NCBI RefSeq assembly: GCF_003550015.1
Contig: NZ_QXEV01000001.1
Span: forward strand, 62,001 to 126,000
From: Anaeroplasma bactoclasticum
GTDB lineage: Bacteria; Bacillota_I; Bacilli_A; Acholeplasmatales; Anaeroplasmataceae
DNA length: 64,000 bases
Reading direction: 5' to 3'
Shown in pieces: positions 8,669 to 19,600 of this stretch (position 1 is its first letter; each line of letters starts with the position of its first letter). Position numbers and translations under genes: made by a program. Below the pieces are notes generated by a model. That model had not been told where the DNA came from, ran no database searches, and worked only from the letters and a program-made list of their open reading frames with translations.

Positions 8669-8827
8669 ATGAATACACTACTTATTGTTGTATTAGTAGC
8701 TTTAGCAATCGCAGTCATTGCTTATCTTTCCAACGTAACACTTGATATGAGTGGTAACGCGAAAGGTAAATGTAATTCTGAAGATTATCAGATTGCAGAT
8801 AAGATTGCCGCAAAAAGAAATAACTAA
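8669..8827 (+). CDS. Membrane microprotein 1 (52 aa), GKC-DY family
   Basis: Short gene behind TAGGAGGG. It translates to 52 residues: a hydrophobic helix at residues ~4-20 (starting MNTLLIVVLVALAIAV) and a hydrophilic tail carrying GKGKCNSEDYQIADKIAAK. The tail matches the next two proteins, with an invariant Gly-Lys-Cys, Asp-Tyr and Ile. Likely a single-pass membrane peptide with its single Cys just outside the bilayer. First of three tandem paralogues with a TATAAT at 8639-8644. Function unknown. Confidence 0.8.
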   Translation: MNTLLIVVLVALAIAVIAYLSNVTLDMSGNAKGKCNSEDYQIADKIAAKRNN

Positions 8828-8892
8828 TACATAGAATTAAAAGATTATAAATTAAGATATATTGAAAGATCAAAAACTAGGAGGAAAAAATT

Positions 8893-9048
8893 ATGAGTAC
8901 TTTATTAACATTAGCATTATCAGTTATTGCAGTTGCAGTTGTATATTATTTATTTACTACTTTACCAGATTCAAAGGGTTTAGGTAAGGGTAAGTGCAGC
9001 GAAAAGGATTATGAAATTGCTGATAAGCTTGCAGAAAAGAAGAATTAA
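8893..9048 (+). CDS. Membrane microprotein 2 (51 aa), GKC-DY family
   Basis: 51 residues behind TAGGAGGA, 65 bases after the first copy. It starts MSTLLTLALSVIAVAVVYYL (one membrane helix), then LPDSKGLGKGKC and SEKDYEIADKLAEKKN. It shares LPD-x-x-G and SEKDYEI with copy 3, including 29 identical bases (8989-9017 equals 9193-9221), which indicates recent duplication or strong conservation. Charge pattern suggests the helix is a signal-anchor; topology is not determined. No known family recognised. Confidence 0.8.
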   Translation: MSTLLTLALSVIAVAVVYYLFTTLPDSKGLGKGKCSEKDYEIADKLAEKKN

Positions 9049-9099
9049 TTAGATTTTATAAATTGAAATTGACTTAAACGATATAGGAGGATTTTAAGT

Positions 9100-9255
9100 A
9101 TGACAACATTAGTTACATTGGTATTATTAGTTTTAGCAATTGCTGCTACAGTATATTTATTCACTTTACCTGATATGAATGGTTTTGGTACAGGTAAGTG
9201 CAGCGAAAAGGATTATGAAATCCAGGAAAATGTTGCTAAAAAGAATAATATTTAG
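9100..9255 (+). CDS. Membrane microprotein 3 (51 aa), GKC-DY family
   Basis: 51 residues behind ATAGGAGG, 51 bases after copy 2. The N-terminal helix starts MTTLVTLVLLVLAIAATVYL, followed by FTLPDMNGFGTGKC and SEKDYEIQENVAKKNN. The tail differs from copy 2 mainly after DYEI (QENV for ADKL), so the GKCSEKDYEI block is the conserved core. The operon closes with a 13-bp-stem terminator. Strong ribosome binding sites on all three suggest abundant proteins. Confidence 0.8.
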   Translation: MTTLVTLVLLVLAIAATVYLFTLPDMNGFGTGKCSEKDYEIQENVAKKNNI

Positions 9256-9286
9256 TTTTAAGTGTTTTTGAGTGTTTTGTTTTAGG

Positions 9287-9320
9287 AAAGAGTTAGCGCG
9301 AGTGCGTTAACTCTTTTCTA
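9287..9320 (+). terminator. Strong terminator of the microprotein operon
   Basis: AAAGAGTTAGCGC (9287-9299) pairs with GCGTTAACTCTTT (9304-9316) around GAGT, then TCTATTTTT. Confidence 0.9.
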
Positions 9321-9357
9321 TTTTTATGACAAAATTGAATTAACTAGAGGTGTTCCT

Positions 9358-9927
9358 ATGAATAAAAGAATAATAAATAAAGATTTAGCATTATCTTGGT
9401 TAATTGAAGGGAATAATGATTATATGGATGCCAAGCAAAACCATCATGGAGATATTTCTAAAGAAATTAGAAGTCATACTCATCATCATGGGCAAAATCC
9501 ATTTGCAATAATTGTTTCTTGTAGTGATTCAAGAGTAATCCCTGAAAATATTTTCATGAAGGGCATTGGTGATTTATTTGTCATAAGAGTTGCCGGAAAT
9601 GTGCTTGACGACTATGGGCTTGCATCTATTGAATATGCGCTGGATCATCTAGATTGTAAGCTTATTATGGTTCTTGGTCACACAAAGTGTGGGGCTATAG
9701 GGGCAAGCCTAGAAGGAACTCATCCTTCTTATATAGGCTTATTAACAAATCATATAAAAGAATCTATTGGTAATACGATGAATCCTACTTTAGCTTGTAA
9801 GAAAAATGTATTATTTGAAATGAATAGAATTAAAAAAGAAGTTATAAATAACAAAGAAGAATTTAATGATGTTTTAATTGTTGGTGGAATATATCATACG
9901 AGTACAGGGAAAGTTCAAATTCTTTAA
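9358..9927 (+). CDS. Beta-class carbonic anhydrase
   Basis: 189 residues, cytoplasmic. It interconverts CO2 and bicarbonate with a zinc ion. Ligands are visible: Cys and the Asp-Arg dyad in VSCSDSRVIPE, then His and Cys in GHTKCGAI. FVIRVAGNVLDDYGLASIEYA and the C-terminal LIVGGIYHTSTGKV are standard beta-CA segments. Length is at the short end of the family. RBS AGAGGTG. It lies directly after the microprotein operon terminator, so it is probably a separate unit. Confidence 0.93.
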   Translation: MNKRIINKDLALSWLIEGNNDYMDAKQNHHGDISKEIRSHTHHHGQNPFAIIVSCSDSRVIPENIFMKGIGDLFVIRVAGNVLDDYGLASIEYALDHLDCKLIMVLGHTKCGAIGASLEGTHPSYIGLLTNHIKESIGNTMNPTLACKKNVLFEMNRIKKEVINNKEEFNDVLIVGGIYHTSTGKVQIL

Positions 9928-9931
9928 ATTC

Positions 9932-9972
9932 GCAATATAATGAAATATTTCGAACTTTATTCATAATATTGC
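9932..9972 (+). terminator. Imperfect inverted repeat after the carbonic anhydrase gene
   Basis: GCAATATAATGAA (9932-9944) against TTCATAATATTGC (9960-9972), one mismatch, followed by TTTAATTC. A weak terminator is the simplest reading. Confidence 0.45.
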
Positions 9973-10045
9973 TTTAATTCTAGTTTGATTTATGATATAA
10001 TTTTTTTGTTATAAAAGAAGGGTTTACTATTTTTGGAGGATTTAT

Positions 10046-10888
10046 ATGGGCAAGGAAGTAAAAAGAGGAAGCATTGAAGAAAAATGCTTAGAGAGATTAT
10101 ATCCTAGAAAGCTTGCACTGGATTGGTGGCCTGAGGTTTTCATGGACAAGAGTTGTGTAAAATTATTTGAGACTTATGATTATAAGCCAGCTAAATACGC
10201 AGATAAAATTAGTAAGGCAGATGCTGCTAGATTATTAATTGCAGAATACAATACCGTAGAGGTAGCAAAGAAATATTTAAGAGATCATCCAAAGGCTATT
10301 TTTGTTAACTTAGCTTGTGGCTTTTCAACTGTATTCCAGCAGATTGATAATGGTACAGCACGTGCATATAATGTAGATACACGTGAGGTATTAATCGCAA
10401 GAAAGGAAGCCGTTGGTAAGGGAGACCGTGAACAGGGTATTATTGCAGATTTATTATCTGATGATTTCTCTTGGTTTGAAAAGATTGAATGGACAAGAGA
10501 TGATGGTATTTTCTTCTATGCACTAGATTTATTCCATTATATGAAAAGAGAAGATGTTAAGAGAATCGTTGCGAATATCGCAGTAAACTTCCCAGATGGT
10601 ATGATGGTATTTGATGCTGCATCAAGAGATGGCTTGCCTAAGATTTTAAAGACTAAGTATGACGAGGATGAAGTTAAGAACAATGCTGGATTCTATTTCT
10701 CTGTAGATGATGATGCACAAATCTCCAAATGGAGTGTAAGAATTGCGGATATTTGGAGACATCCACTTTATACTTACTATACAAAGAAAACCGCAAACAA
10801 GCTTGGCTTAATTACAGCTGTAGCTGTTAAAGCTATGGATGCAAAAAACGAAGTACAGTTTGTAGAGTTGACATTTAAACGTCATTAA
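10046..10888 (+). CDS. Class I methyltransferase of the LCM/TcmP type
   Basis: 280 residues, soluble. The pattern is that of leucine-carboxyl-methyltransferase-like and TcmP O-methyltransferases: an N-terminal helical region, then the SAM-binding AIFVNLACGFSTVF, an acidic residue after the next strand (YNVDTREVLIARK), and FYALDLFHYMK. The substrate is unknown and no biosynthetic cluster is adjacent, so a housekeeping or detoxifying role is as likely as natural-product chemistry. An extended -10 (TGATATAAT at 9993-10001) precedes it. Confidence 0.85.
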   Translation: MGKEVKRGSIEEKCLERLYPRKLALDWWPEVFMDKSCVKLFETYDYKPAKYADKISKADAARLLIAEYNTVEVAKKYLRDHPKAIFVNLACGFSTVFQQIDNGTARAYNVDTREVLIARKEAVGKGDREQGIIADLLSDDFSWFEKIEWTRDDGIFFYALDLFHYMKREDVKRIVANIAVNFPDGMMVFDAASRDGLPKILKTKYDEDEVKNNAGFYFSVDDDAQISKWSVRIADIWRHPLYTYYTKKTANKLGLITAVAVKAMDAKNEVQFVELTFKRH

Positions 10889-10898
10889 TTTATCATTT

Positions 10899-10922
10899 AA
10901 GGGAGTGTTACTCCCTTTTATT
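10899..10922 (+). terminator. Intrinsic terminator after the methyltransferase gene
   Basis: AAGGGAG-tgtta-CTCCCTT then TTATTTTTT. Confidence 0.88.
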
Positions 10923-10942
10923 TTTTAGGAAAGAGGTATCTT

Positions 10943-11944
10943 ATGGAAACTAAAATTATTAAAGATAAGGATGTATCCTTTATTACAGTAAAAAATGATA
11001 AAAATTTAGAAGTGACATTATGCTCCTTTGGAGCATCATTTTATAGAATTGTATTTAAAGGTAAAAACCGTATAATGACACCTATAAATCATGAAGAATT
11101 CTATAATAATGAACAATATTATGGAAAGCTAATTGGAAGATTTTCCGGTAGAATTAAGGATGCTAAATGTGAAATTAAAGGTATATCTTATGATTTACCA
11201 AAGAACTGGAATGGCATCAATTCCTTACATGGTGGACCTAAAGGAATATCCTTTTCTAACTTTGATTATGAAATAAAAGAAGAGATGGAATCTATAGATG
11301 TAATCTTTACTTTTATTGAAAAGGAATCTTATTTACCTGGAGATGTAAACTATAAGATTACATATCATATCTTTAAAAATAAAGATAAAATCTTATTAGA
11401 TATGGAAGCTAATACAACAAAAGAAACTATCGTAAATATAACAAATCATGCATATTGGAGCCTATCTAGTGGGAAGAGATTAGTATTAGATGAAATCTTA
11501 ACTCTAGGATGTAAATATCATGGAGATTTAGATATGAATTTAATTGCAAAATCTATCGTTACTGCAGGCCCAACTATGGATTTTACAAAGGGGCATGAAA
11601 TTGGAAAATATATTAATGATTCCTATTTACAAAATCATACATCCTTTGGATATGATCATTTCTTTGTAAAAACAAACGAAGATGATACATTTGCAGCAAA
11701 ATTAGAGGATAAAGAAGAAAATGTTACTTTAACAATTCATACATCATATCCTGCTATTGTTGTTTATACGGATAATTATCCAACAAAAATGGAATATGAA
11801 AATTGTAAGGTTGAAAACAAATATCAAGCAATAGCTTTAGAATGTCAATACATTCCAAATGGTATAAATATGGATGATGTAAATAAAGCTATTTTAAAAC
11901 CAAATGAGCAGTATAAAGAATTTATATCTTATGAATTAGAGTAG
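10943..11944 (+). CDS. galM: Aldose 1-epimerase (mutarotase)
   Basis: 333 residues, cytoplasmic. It interconverts alpha and beta anomers of aldoses. Recognised from LHGGPKGIS, the catalytic-His region NITNHAYWSLSS and the C-terminal catalytic Glu in ALECQYIPNGIN, all in normal order and spacing. RBS AGGAAAGAGG. No other galactose genes are near, so it probably acts as a stand-alone mutarotase. Confidence 0.93.
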   Translation: METKIIKDKDVSFITVKNDKNLEVTLCSFGASFYRIVFKGKNRIMTPINHEEFYNNEQYYGKLIGRFSGRIKDAKCEIKGISYDLPKNWNGINSLHGGPKGISFSNFDYEIKEEMESIDVIFTFIEKESYLPGDVNYKITYHIFKNKDKILLDMEANTTKETIVNITNHAYWSLSSGKRLVLDEILTLGCKYHGDLDMNLIAKSIVTAGPTMDFTKGHEIGKYINDSYLQNHTSFGYDHFFVKTNEDDTFAAKLEDKEENVTLTIHTSYPAIVVYTDNYPTKMEYENCKVENKYQAIALECQYIPNGINMDDVNKAILKPNEQYKEFISYELE

Positions 11945-11949
11945 AAATT

Positions 11950-11974
11950 TAGCTGCGAAATTGCAGCTATTTTT
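11950..11974 (+). terminator. Intrinsic terminator after galM
   Basis: TAGCTGC-gaaatt-GCAGCTA then TTTTT. Confidence 0.9.
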
Positions 11975-12081
11975 ATATGAATGATGTATAATAAATATAA
12001 GTTTTGAGTGAATCTGATGTGGTTTTAGAGCCCTCAATTTTTAAAAATACTAGGCCTAAAAAATACTGGAGGAATGAAATT

Positions 12082-12477
12082 ATGAAAAGAATTAGAAGAG
12101 TATTGGTCTCACTTGGTGCTACATTACTTGGTGTAGTTTTTTTGGCAAGCTGCAATAGTAAAGGCAGTTTTGAAACAGAATATGATGGTAAAACATATAG
12201 TGGTTCATTATATCAATATGATTATTCATACTATTCAGGCTTTTTTTTATACTATTTAGTTTCTGATTCGAACATTTATAGTCTTGGGAGCTCTACTTAT
12301 GAAGGAGTAAAAAAATTAACTATTAGTGAAACAAATTTTATTCGGATTGATGCAAATACTTGGCAAAATGAGAATAAGTTTTTAACTCTAATAAATGATG
12401 GACAGGAACTTATGTATGCAAATGGAACTTATGGAGTTACAATTTACACGAAAGTAGATCATATTAAATATAAATAG
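12082..12477 (+). CDS. Small lipoprotein of unknown function
   Basis: 131 residues. The frame is open from 12004, but ATG 12082 has GGAGG upstream and begins a proper lipoprotein signal: KRIRRV, hydrophobic core, lipobox LASC with Cys24. The mature ~107 residues are rich in Tyr, Ser and Gly with beta-strand character (YQYDYSYYSGFFLYYLVSD). No family recognised. Its TATAAT is probably at 11987-11992, giving an ~80-base leader. Confidence 0.75.
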   Translation: MKRIRRVLVSLGATLLGVVFLASCNSKGSFETEYDGKTYSGSLYQYDYSYYSGFFLYYLVSDSNIYSLGSSTYEGVKKLTISETNFIRIDANTWQNENKFLTLINDGQELMYANGTYGVTIYTKVDHIKYK

Positions 12478-12502
12478 TGATAGATTTATCATTCATAAAA
12501 GT

Positions 12503-12531
12503 GGACTAGAGTATTATTTCTAGTCCTTTTT
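12503..12531 (+). terminator. Intrinsic terminator after the 12082 lipoprotein
   Basis: GGACTAGA (12503-12510) with TCTAGTCC (12519-12526), then TTTTTC. Confidence 0.88.
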
Positions 12532-12665
12532 CAATACATATTTTTTGAAAATTGTATGAAGTTTATATACAAATTAGAAAAAGTTAAGTACTTTTTACAT
12601 TTGTTTGTTTCATTACTGAAAAATTGTGATAAAATTATTTTTAAAGAAGAAAAAGGGTGAATATT

Positions 12666-13511
12666 ATGAATTATGTACTATATAATCCTTTAGCTCAAGC
12701 AGGTAAGGGAACAGAAAACTTTGATTTAGCTAAAGAAGATTTAAAAAAGGAATTTGGTGATTTTACTCCTATTAATTTAGTTGAGTATAAGCCAGAGGAG
12801 TTCTTCCCTAATGTGAAAAAGGAAGACAAAGTATGTGTACTAGGTGGGGATGGTACACTAAATGTATTTGCGAATAATATAAAAAACTATTCTACAGAAT
12901 GTGAAATGTATTTCTATAAAGGTGGAAATGGTAATGACTTTTTAGAGGATGTTAAGGATGATGATAATCAAAAGCTCGTTTACCTTAATCCATATTTTAA
13001 AAGATTACCAAAGATTACAGTTAATGGAATGACTAGATATTACATCAATGGTATTGGCTATGGTATTGATGGAATGGTTTGTGAGGTTGCAGATAACTTA
13101 AAAAAAGAAGGCAAGACAGATATCAATTATGCAAGCCTATCCATTAAATTATTACTTCATGGATATAAGTGTCCTGAAGCAACTGTAGTTGTAGATGGAA
13201 AGGAATATAAATTCCATAAGGTATGGTTATGCTCTGCAATGAATGGTAGATATTATGGTGGAGGAATGAAGATTGCTCCAGGGCAGAATCGTTTAGAGGA
13301 TACTTTATCCTTAAGTATTATTCATAATGCAGGTAGATTACGTACATTAATGATTTTCCCTAAGATTTTTAAGGGAGAGCATGTAAAGAATAAGAAGATG
13401 TCAACGATTATTACAGGTAAGGAAATTACAGTTTCATTCTCTCATCCAATGGCATTACAAATTGATGGCGAAACTGTATTAAATGTATCTAGTTATACAG
13501 TTGTAGCATAA
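12666..13511 (+). CDS. Diacylglycerol kinase-family lipid kinase
   Basis: 281 residues. It starts NYVLYNPLAQAGKG, then VCVLGGDGTLNVFANN carrying the nucleotide-binding GGDGT, and GGNGNDF; the C-terminal beta domain ends LQIDGETV. These are signatures of DagK/YegS-type kinases that phosphorylate diacylglycerol or related lipids. ATG 12666 is preferred over GTG 12657, which abuts the RBS AAAAAGGG. Which lipid it uses cannot be told from sequence. Confidence 0.9.
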   Translation: MNYVLYNPLAQAGKGTENFDLAKEDLKKEFGDFTPINLVEYKPEEFFPNVKKEDKVCVLGGDGTLNVFANNIKNYSTECEMYFYKGGNGNDFLEDVKDDDNQKLVYLNPYFKRLPKITVNGMTRYYINGIGYGIDGMVCEVADNLKKEGKTDINYASLSIKLLLHGYKCPEATVVVDGKEYKFHKVWLCSAMNGRYYGGGMKIAPGQNRLEDTLSLSIIHNAGRLRTLMIFPKIFKGEHVKNKKMSTIITGKEITVSFSHPMALQIDGETVLNVSSYTVVA

Positions 13512-13533
13512 GGAGCTTTTTTGCTCCTTTTTT
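13510..13533 (+). terminator. Intrinsic terminator after the lipid kinase gene
   Basis: AAGGAGC-tttttt-GCTCCTT then TTTT. Confidence 0.9.
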
Positions 13534-13547
13534 CTTTACCATTTTTC

Positions 13548-13592
13548 AAAATGTCAACTCAATTTGACATTTTTTAGGGATAGTAATATAAT
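13548..13592 (+). promoter_or_regulatory. Consensus promoter of the giant surface protein with overlapping palindrome
   Basis: TTGACA (13564-13569), 17 bp, TATAAT (13587-13592). A 10-base inverted repeat AAAATGTCAA (13548-13557) / TTGACATTTT (13564-13573) covers the -35, as an operator would; it could also act as a second terminator for the upstream gene. Confidence 0.75.
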
Positions 13593-13630
13593 TACTATGA
13601 GTTTTTTTAAAAACTAGAGGAGTTAGTGTA

Positions 13631-16600
13631 ATGAAAAAGAAGATAATTATTACAATAATTATATTGCTAGTGACAGCCATTTTGGGAGTTGGTGGCTATT
13701 TTATTTATGCCATTAACCAAGGACCAGCAGAAATAGAGGATACCGATGCAGAGTTTGAATCTACTCTCCTAGAGGCTCCTAAGGATGGATCTGATCCATC
13801 AAAATATTCTGTTGAAGAGAATGTTTCTTTTGCACTTTGGACTGTTGCAAACACCAATGAGTTTTATACACTAACTACAGGTACAGCCCAAGCCTCTGTT
13901 GCAACTCAGCAAATCTATAATAAAAGAGTTGTTAAGGATAAAAAGGCAATGACTACTATGATTTCTTCAGGATTAGTATCTACTGCCAAGCAAAAATATT
14001 TCTTACCAGATAAGGTATTATTAAGAGATGCAACAAGCATAAATGGCGATACTGCAACATGGATTACATCAGCTCCTGAGGCAGTTTCTTATAAAACAAT
14101 TCAAAAAAGATATGGTTGGTTACCTTATCAGGCAACAGGCTATATCATTTGTAGCGATACATATATAAATAAAGAAGAAATGAAAATGGTAGATAACCAA
14201 GATGGTACATTTACTTTAATTTTTGATTTAGACCCAGATGGAAATAAAGCACCATTTTGGTATAGAAGAGAAGTATTAACAAATGCGAATTCTTCAATTG
14301 TACCAGAATTCTATTCTATTCATTTTGAAATGACAATTAATTCTTCTTGGCAAATTCTAGTTGATGATATCCAAGAACAATATAAAGTAAAATCTATGGG
14401 TGTTGAGGCAGTAACTAAAACAAATTGTCATGAGGAATTCTATTATGAAAATGTAGAATTTGATAAAGAACCATATGATTATTTTGAATCCTATGCTTAT
14501 TTATCTGTATTAGAGGATGAGAAAGAGGATTTACCAACTTCAGATGATGCTATGAGCATTATTGTTGAATCCTTACAAAATAAAGATAAATCCGATACTG
14601 TATTAGATTTATCCATTTCTACAGATGGTTTTAATACTCAAGGATTAGTATCCTTAAATATTACTGATTTAACAAATATTAAGGTTTATGCATTGCTAGA
14701 GGATTTATATGTTGAATATACGGATTCCTTATATCTTTCTATAGGTGGAATTAAAGTGAAAGCCAATATGGATGATTTAACAACACTTATAGAAACAATA
14801 ACAAGTGTTTTACCATCTAGTGATACAGGTAGTTCTTTAGATGTTTCTAAAATCATGGATGATTTAGCAAAGTCTAAGATGGAAGATGATGGAGTTAATG
14901 TAAGTATTGATACAAAGCTAGATTTAATGGGTATATTATTACCAATTCATTTCGATATCATACATGAGGATGATACCTATAAGCTTGTTTCTGCAAGTGC
15001 AGATATAGATTTAAATGGTGAGATTATCCATTTAGGAATTAAATCTACAAACAAAAAAATAAATCCATTAGATCATAAGGATTTCATGGATTTAAAGAAT
15101 TTAGATTTCATTGTTTCGGATATAGTATCTATTATTGAAAAGAAGAACCTAGATTTATCCTTAGAATTAGAATATAGAGGATTAAATATAAAATTAGATG
15201 GCAATTTATCTTTTGAAAATGAAATTAAGCTAGATTCTAAGATTAATTTAACTTATGGGAAGGATACCTTATCTTTAGATTTATATTATCTAGATGATAC
15301 TATTTATTTAGGCTTTAACAATATTAAGCTAAAGATTACAACAAATGATTTATTAAGATTAATTGAAAAGTATTCAGGTAAGACTATTGATTTAAATATG
15401 TCTTTAGACTTTAATTTAACAACTATTTTAGAAACTGTCTTCTCTATTGATTATGATAAGCTATTAGAAGAATTAGTGATTACAGATAATAGCTTAGATT
15501 TGGCATTATCCTTAGAAGAAATCACAGATTTAATCCATTCTATTAAATTATCTATTTTAGATACAAATTATGGTATTAGTGGCTCTATTGCTATAGATGA
15601 TATTCATGCTTCCTTTAAGGTTGGTAATTTGTCTTATAAGACAAGAACAATAAACAAAGAAGATTATTATAATTTAGCATACCTAGAAGGCTTCATCGAT
15701 GATGCGATTTGCTTATATAAGGATGGTAAGCTTGGCTTTGATTTATCTATGGATTATAAGGATTTACATATAGCTGGTAGTGGTATTTTAGATTATTCTA
15801 CTAATATTCAATTATCAGTAAATCTAGAGGTAAATTATAAGGAATTAAATGTTGAATTAAGTGCTTCTTATATTGAAGATATCTTATATTTAGATATTTT
15901 AAATACAAAGCTTATGATATCTAAAGATGATTTAATTAAGATTGTATCTAAATTTACTGATTTAAATACAAATAGCTTAGATTTATCCTTAGATGGAATA
16001 CTTACTATTTTATTCAAAATGGATTATGAAAAGCTAATTAAAGAATTAGTAATTGAAGAGAATTCTATAGATATAGCCTTAGATATATCTAGCTTTGTAG
16101 ATGGTATGAATTCTATTTCATTATCTATTAAGAAGGATAATGGAATTAACGTTTTAGCACTTATCAAAGAAGCAACTATTCATTTAAATATCCATTCTAC
16201 AAAGAATAGTGTTAGTGTTACTGGAGATTATCAAAACTTAGGATATATTGATACTATCATAGATGATATTCTTGCAATATATAATTCTAAGAAATTAAAT
16301 GTAGCTTTAAGCTTAAGCTATAAGGGATTAGATATCGAAGCTACAGGAATTATAGATTTTAATGATTCTATTCGTGCTTCAGTAAATTTAGAGGTAGCTT
16401 ATCAAAATAAAGCTATTTCCTTAGATATTTATTATATTGATGATTGTATATACTTAGATTTTGATGATTGTCATATCCTATTATCTAAAGCAGATTTAGA
16501 AAAAATCATTGCATTATTTAGTGATAATAATGAAAGTGAATCTATTCTTGATAATTTACTTTCTATCGATTTTGAAGAAGTATTAAAAGCAATATCTATT

Positions 16601-19600
16601 ACAGAAGATAATATCAGATTAGATATGAACCTAAGTAGTATCATATCCTTCTTAAGTGATATTTCTATTACACTTAAAGATATTTCATCAAGCATTGGTT
16701 TAGATATTTCTATTAAGGATTTATTTGATGTAAATATTATTGCATCAAGCTCTAATTCAGATATCCTATTACCTTCTTTTGATTATCAGGATTTAGGTAA
16801 GCTATATAGCTTATTTGAAATGATTAAAGGAATAATAGATAATAAGGGAATTTCTTTAAATGTTTCTTTAGAATATGAAGATATCAAAATTAATGGAAAT
16901 GGTAATCTTCTATTTAAGAATAATTTAAGTGCAGAGTTTAATTTAAATGTATCCTATAAGACATTAGAAGAAGATATTCAAGTTCAGTATTTTGATTCTT
17001 TCAATGATATGAATAAGGTTTTATTCATTGATTTAGGAAATAATCATTTAATGCTACCATTATCTATCCTATTAGAAGATACTTCTAGTATGAAGGTAGA
17101 AGATATTATAGACATAATCTTTAGTGTTGATTTTACTAAGGTATTAGTATCTTTAATGATTGAAGAGAATAAGCTAGATTTAACATTAGATTTAAGTGAT
17201 TTTGATTCTTTAGAAAATATTATAGATATTCATAAGGATATTTATCTTGAATTATCTATTTTAGACGGAGTCTTATCGATAGCATCTAGTGAAGTATTGA
17301 ATATTCAAGCATCTATTTCTTTATTTGATGGTGATATTACACCTAGTGATAATACATATGTTGATTTAAGTAATATGGTATCGAATATTAAAGAATTTAT
17401 TTCTTGGATAAAGGAAGATTCCTTCAAGGTATCTATAGATGGTAATATTCAAATTAAGTCTATTTCAATCGATTTAAATGGCTCTATTGATTTCATTTTA
17501 GAAAATGATAAATATAATCTAAATGGACATTTCCATATTGAAGCATTCCATACATTACATGATGTTTATTTTAAACTAGTGGATAATGTTTTATATCTAG
17601 AATATGGAGATGCTACCTTTGGTATTGATTTATCTAACATGAATGAATTTATAGAAGAAGTATTTAGTATATTTGGTCATACTTCTCCTGATTTTGATTT
17701 TAAAGAATTAGATTCTATTATTGATTCTTTAGAAATCAGTGAAGATAGTATTTCTATAGATTTATCTACATTAGTTGATTTCATTACAAAAATTACAATA
17801 GCTTTAAGCTATAGTAAGAATGATGAAATGTTTAATATTCATATATCTAGTGATGAAATTAATCTAAATACATCTATTGCTAAAATAACTAATTATGCAG
17901 TTTCATTACCAACTGAATATTTAGACAATGAAGATATCTTATCTTTATGTAGAACAATAAAAAGAGTAATAGATTTATTAGATAAGAGAGATTTCAATTT
18001 GAATTTAGATTTAGATGTTATGGATAATGGCTATAAGCATCTTAATATTAATGGTAATCTTATGATTCATCTTGGTACAGAAGAATTAAAGGATTTCAAG
18101 ATTGATGATTTATCCTTTAAAGCTTCTATAGCTATTACTGAATATGAAGAGAATGGTAAGATTAAAGTAGTTCATAGAGTAGATTTAACATTAGTATCTG
18201 ATATGGTTTATATCGTATATGGAAACAATGAATCTAATCTTTCTAGCAAGATTAAATTCTATGCAGAAAAGGATTCTATATTCAGTGTATTAGCATCTAT
18301 AACCTCTGTATTAGGATTAGATTTAGATTTCTTAAATGATTATATGAATCAGGATTTATCCTTTGTTGATATATCTCAGCTTAAGGATCTATTTAATTTT
18401 GAAAGTAAAGATTTTGATGTATCTAGTTTAATTAAGAAATTAGATATTACAGAAGATGGTCTTGAGGTATCTATTTTAGCTTCTGTATTAAATGATATAA
18501 TTCCTTCTAGTAAGCTTGTTACAGTAAAGCTAGAGGCTAAAGATGATATTCCACTTTCTTTAGAGCTTTTAGGATTATATACAGATTATGTAAGCGAAAA
18601 CGAATATACAAGAATTGATTTAAATTATTTGACATTAACAAATGATTCTATATCTATTAATGCTCCAAGTGATTTATCTAGCTATTATAATATTTTTAAT
18701 ATTGATGAGCTTGTAAATGGAATATTAACAACAGCATCCAATAAGGATTATGCAATTTCAGGCACGGTTACTTTAGGATTGCCTATCGTTTCTGATATTG
18801 ATGTAAATATTGATGCTAAAGTTAGAGTGCTAGAGGATGGCTCTCCACTAGTTTATCTTCATTTAGATATGTCAAGCTTGCCACTTCTTGCAAAGACTAT
18901 AGGTTTAAAGGAAAAAGATGTATATTTCTATTACATGGATGGATATGTATATATTTATAGAAAAGAATCTTCAACAACTTACAAGTTAAAGGTATCTTAT
19001 CAGGAATTCTTTGATGATATTATGTATTATTTAATGGATTTCTCCTTGGGTATGCCAGAAATCATTTTAAACGCAATTAATTCATCTACAAACGAAAATG
19101 AAGATTATGTCATTGATGCAGGTACTGTAATTAATAGCTATTCTTATAATAATCATAAGTTTAATTTCTCCTTAGATATGGAAGCATTAACTGGTAATTC
19201 TAATTTAGGAGATATGTCTTTAAGCTTAGTATTAAAGAATATGGCAATATCTAAGAATTCTGATGGAACTATTAATACATCCTATGCATTAACAGAAATT
19301 GCGAACTTTGAATTTAAATTAGTAAGTGTCATTACACTTGGTTCATCCTCTATTGCCTTAACAAATACATATAATGAAGATGGTTATACTTGGTTTAAAT
19401 CTATTAATATGGATGATGTAGTATCCTTTATAGAAGGCTATTCTTATGGTACAGATATGATTTATAAGAATGATACATATATCGGTAAGAGAAGCCATAC
19501 AATTACATTTGTTCTAAATTATTTAGATAATGAGTATTACCAAGCTCAAACCGGAGCTACAATTAAATATCCAAATTTAGATATAGTAGAAGTTGATGGT

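Noticed and set aside
10046-10888. Biosynthetic cluster around the TcmP-like methyltransferase
   Set aside because: Neighbours are carbonic anhydrase and galM with separate terminators; no synthase or tailoring genes.
12004-12081. Longer N-terminus for the 12082 lipoprotein
   Set aside because: Starting earlier places ~26 polar residues before the signal peptide and ignores the GGAGG at 12069-12073.
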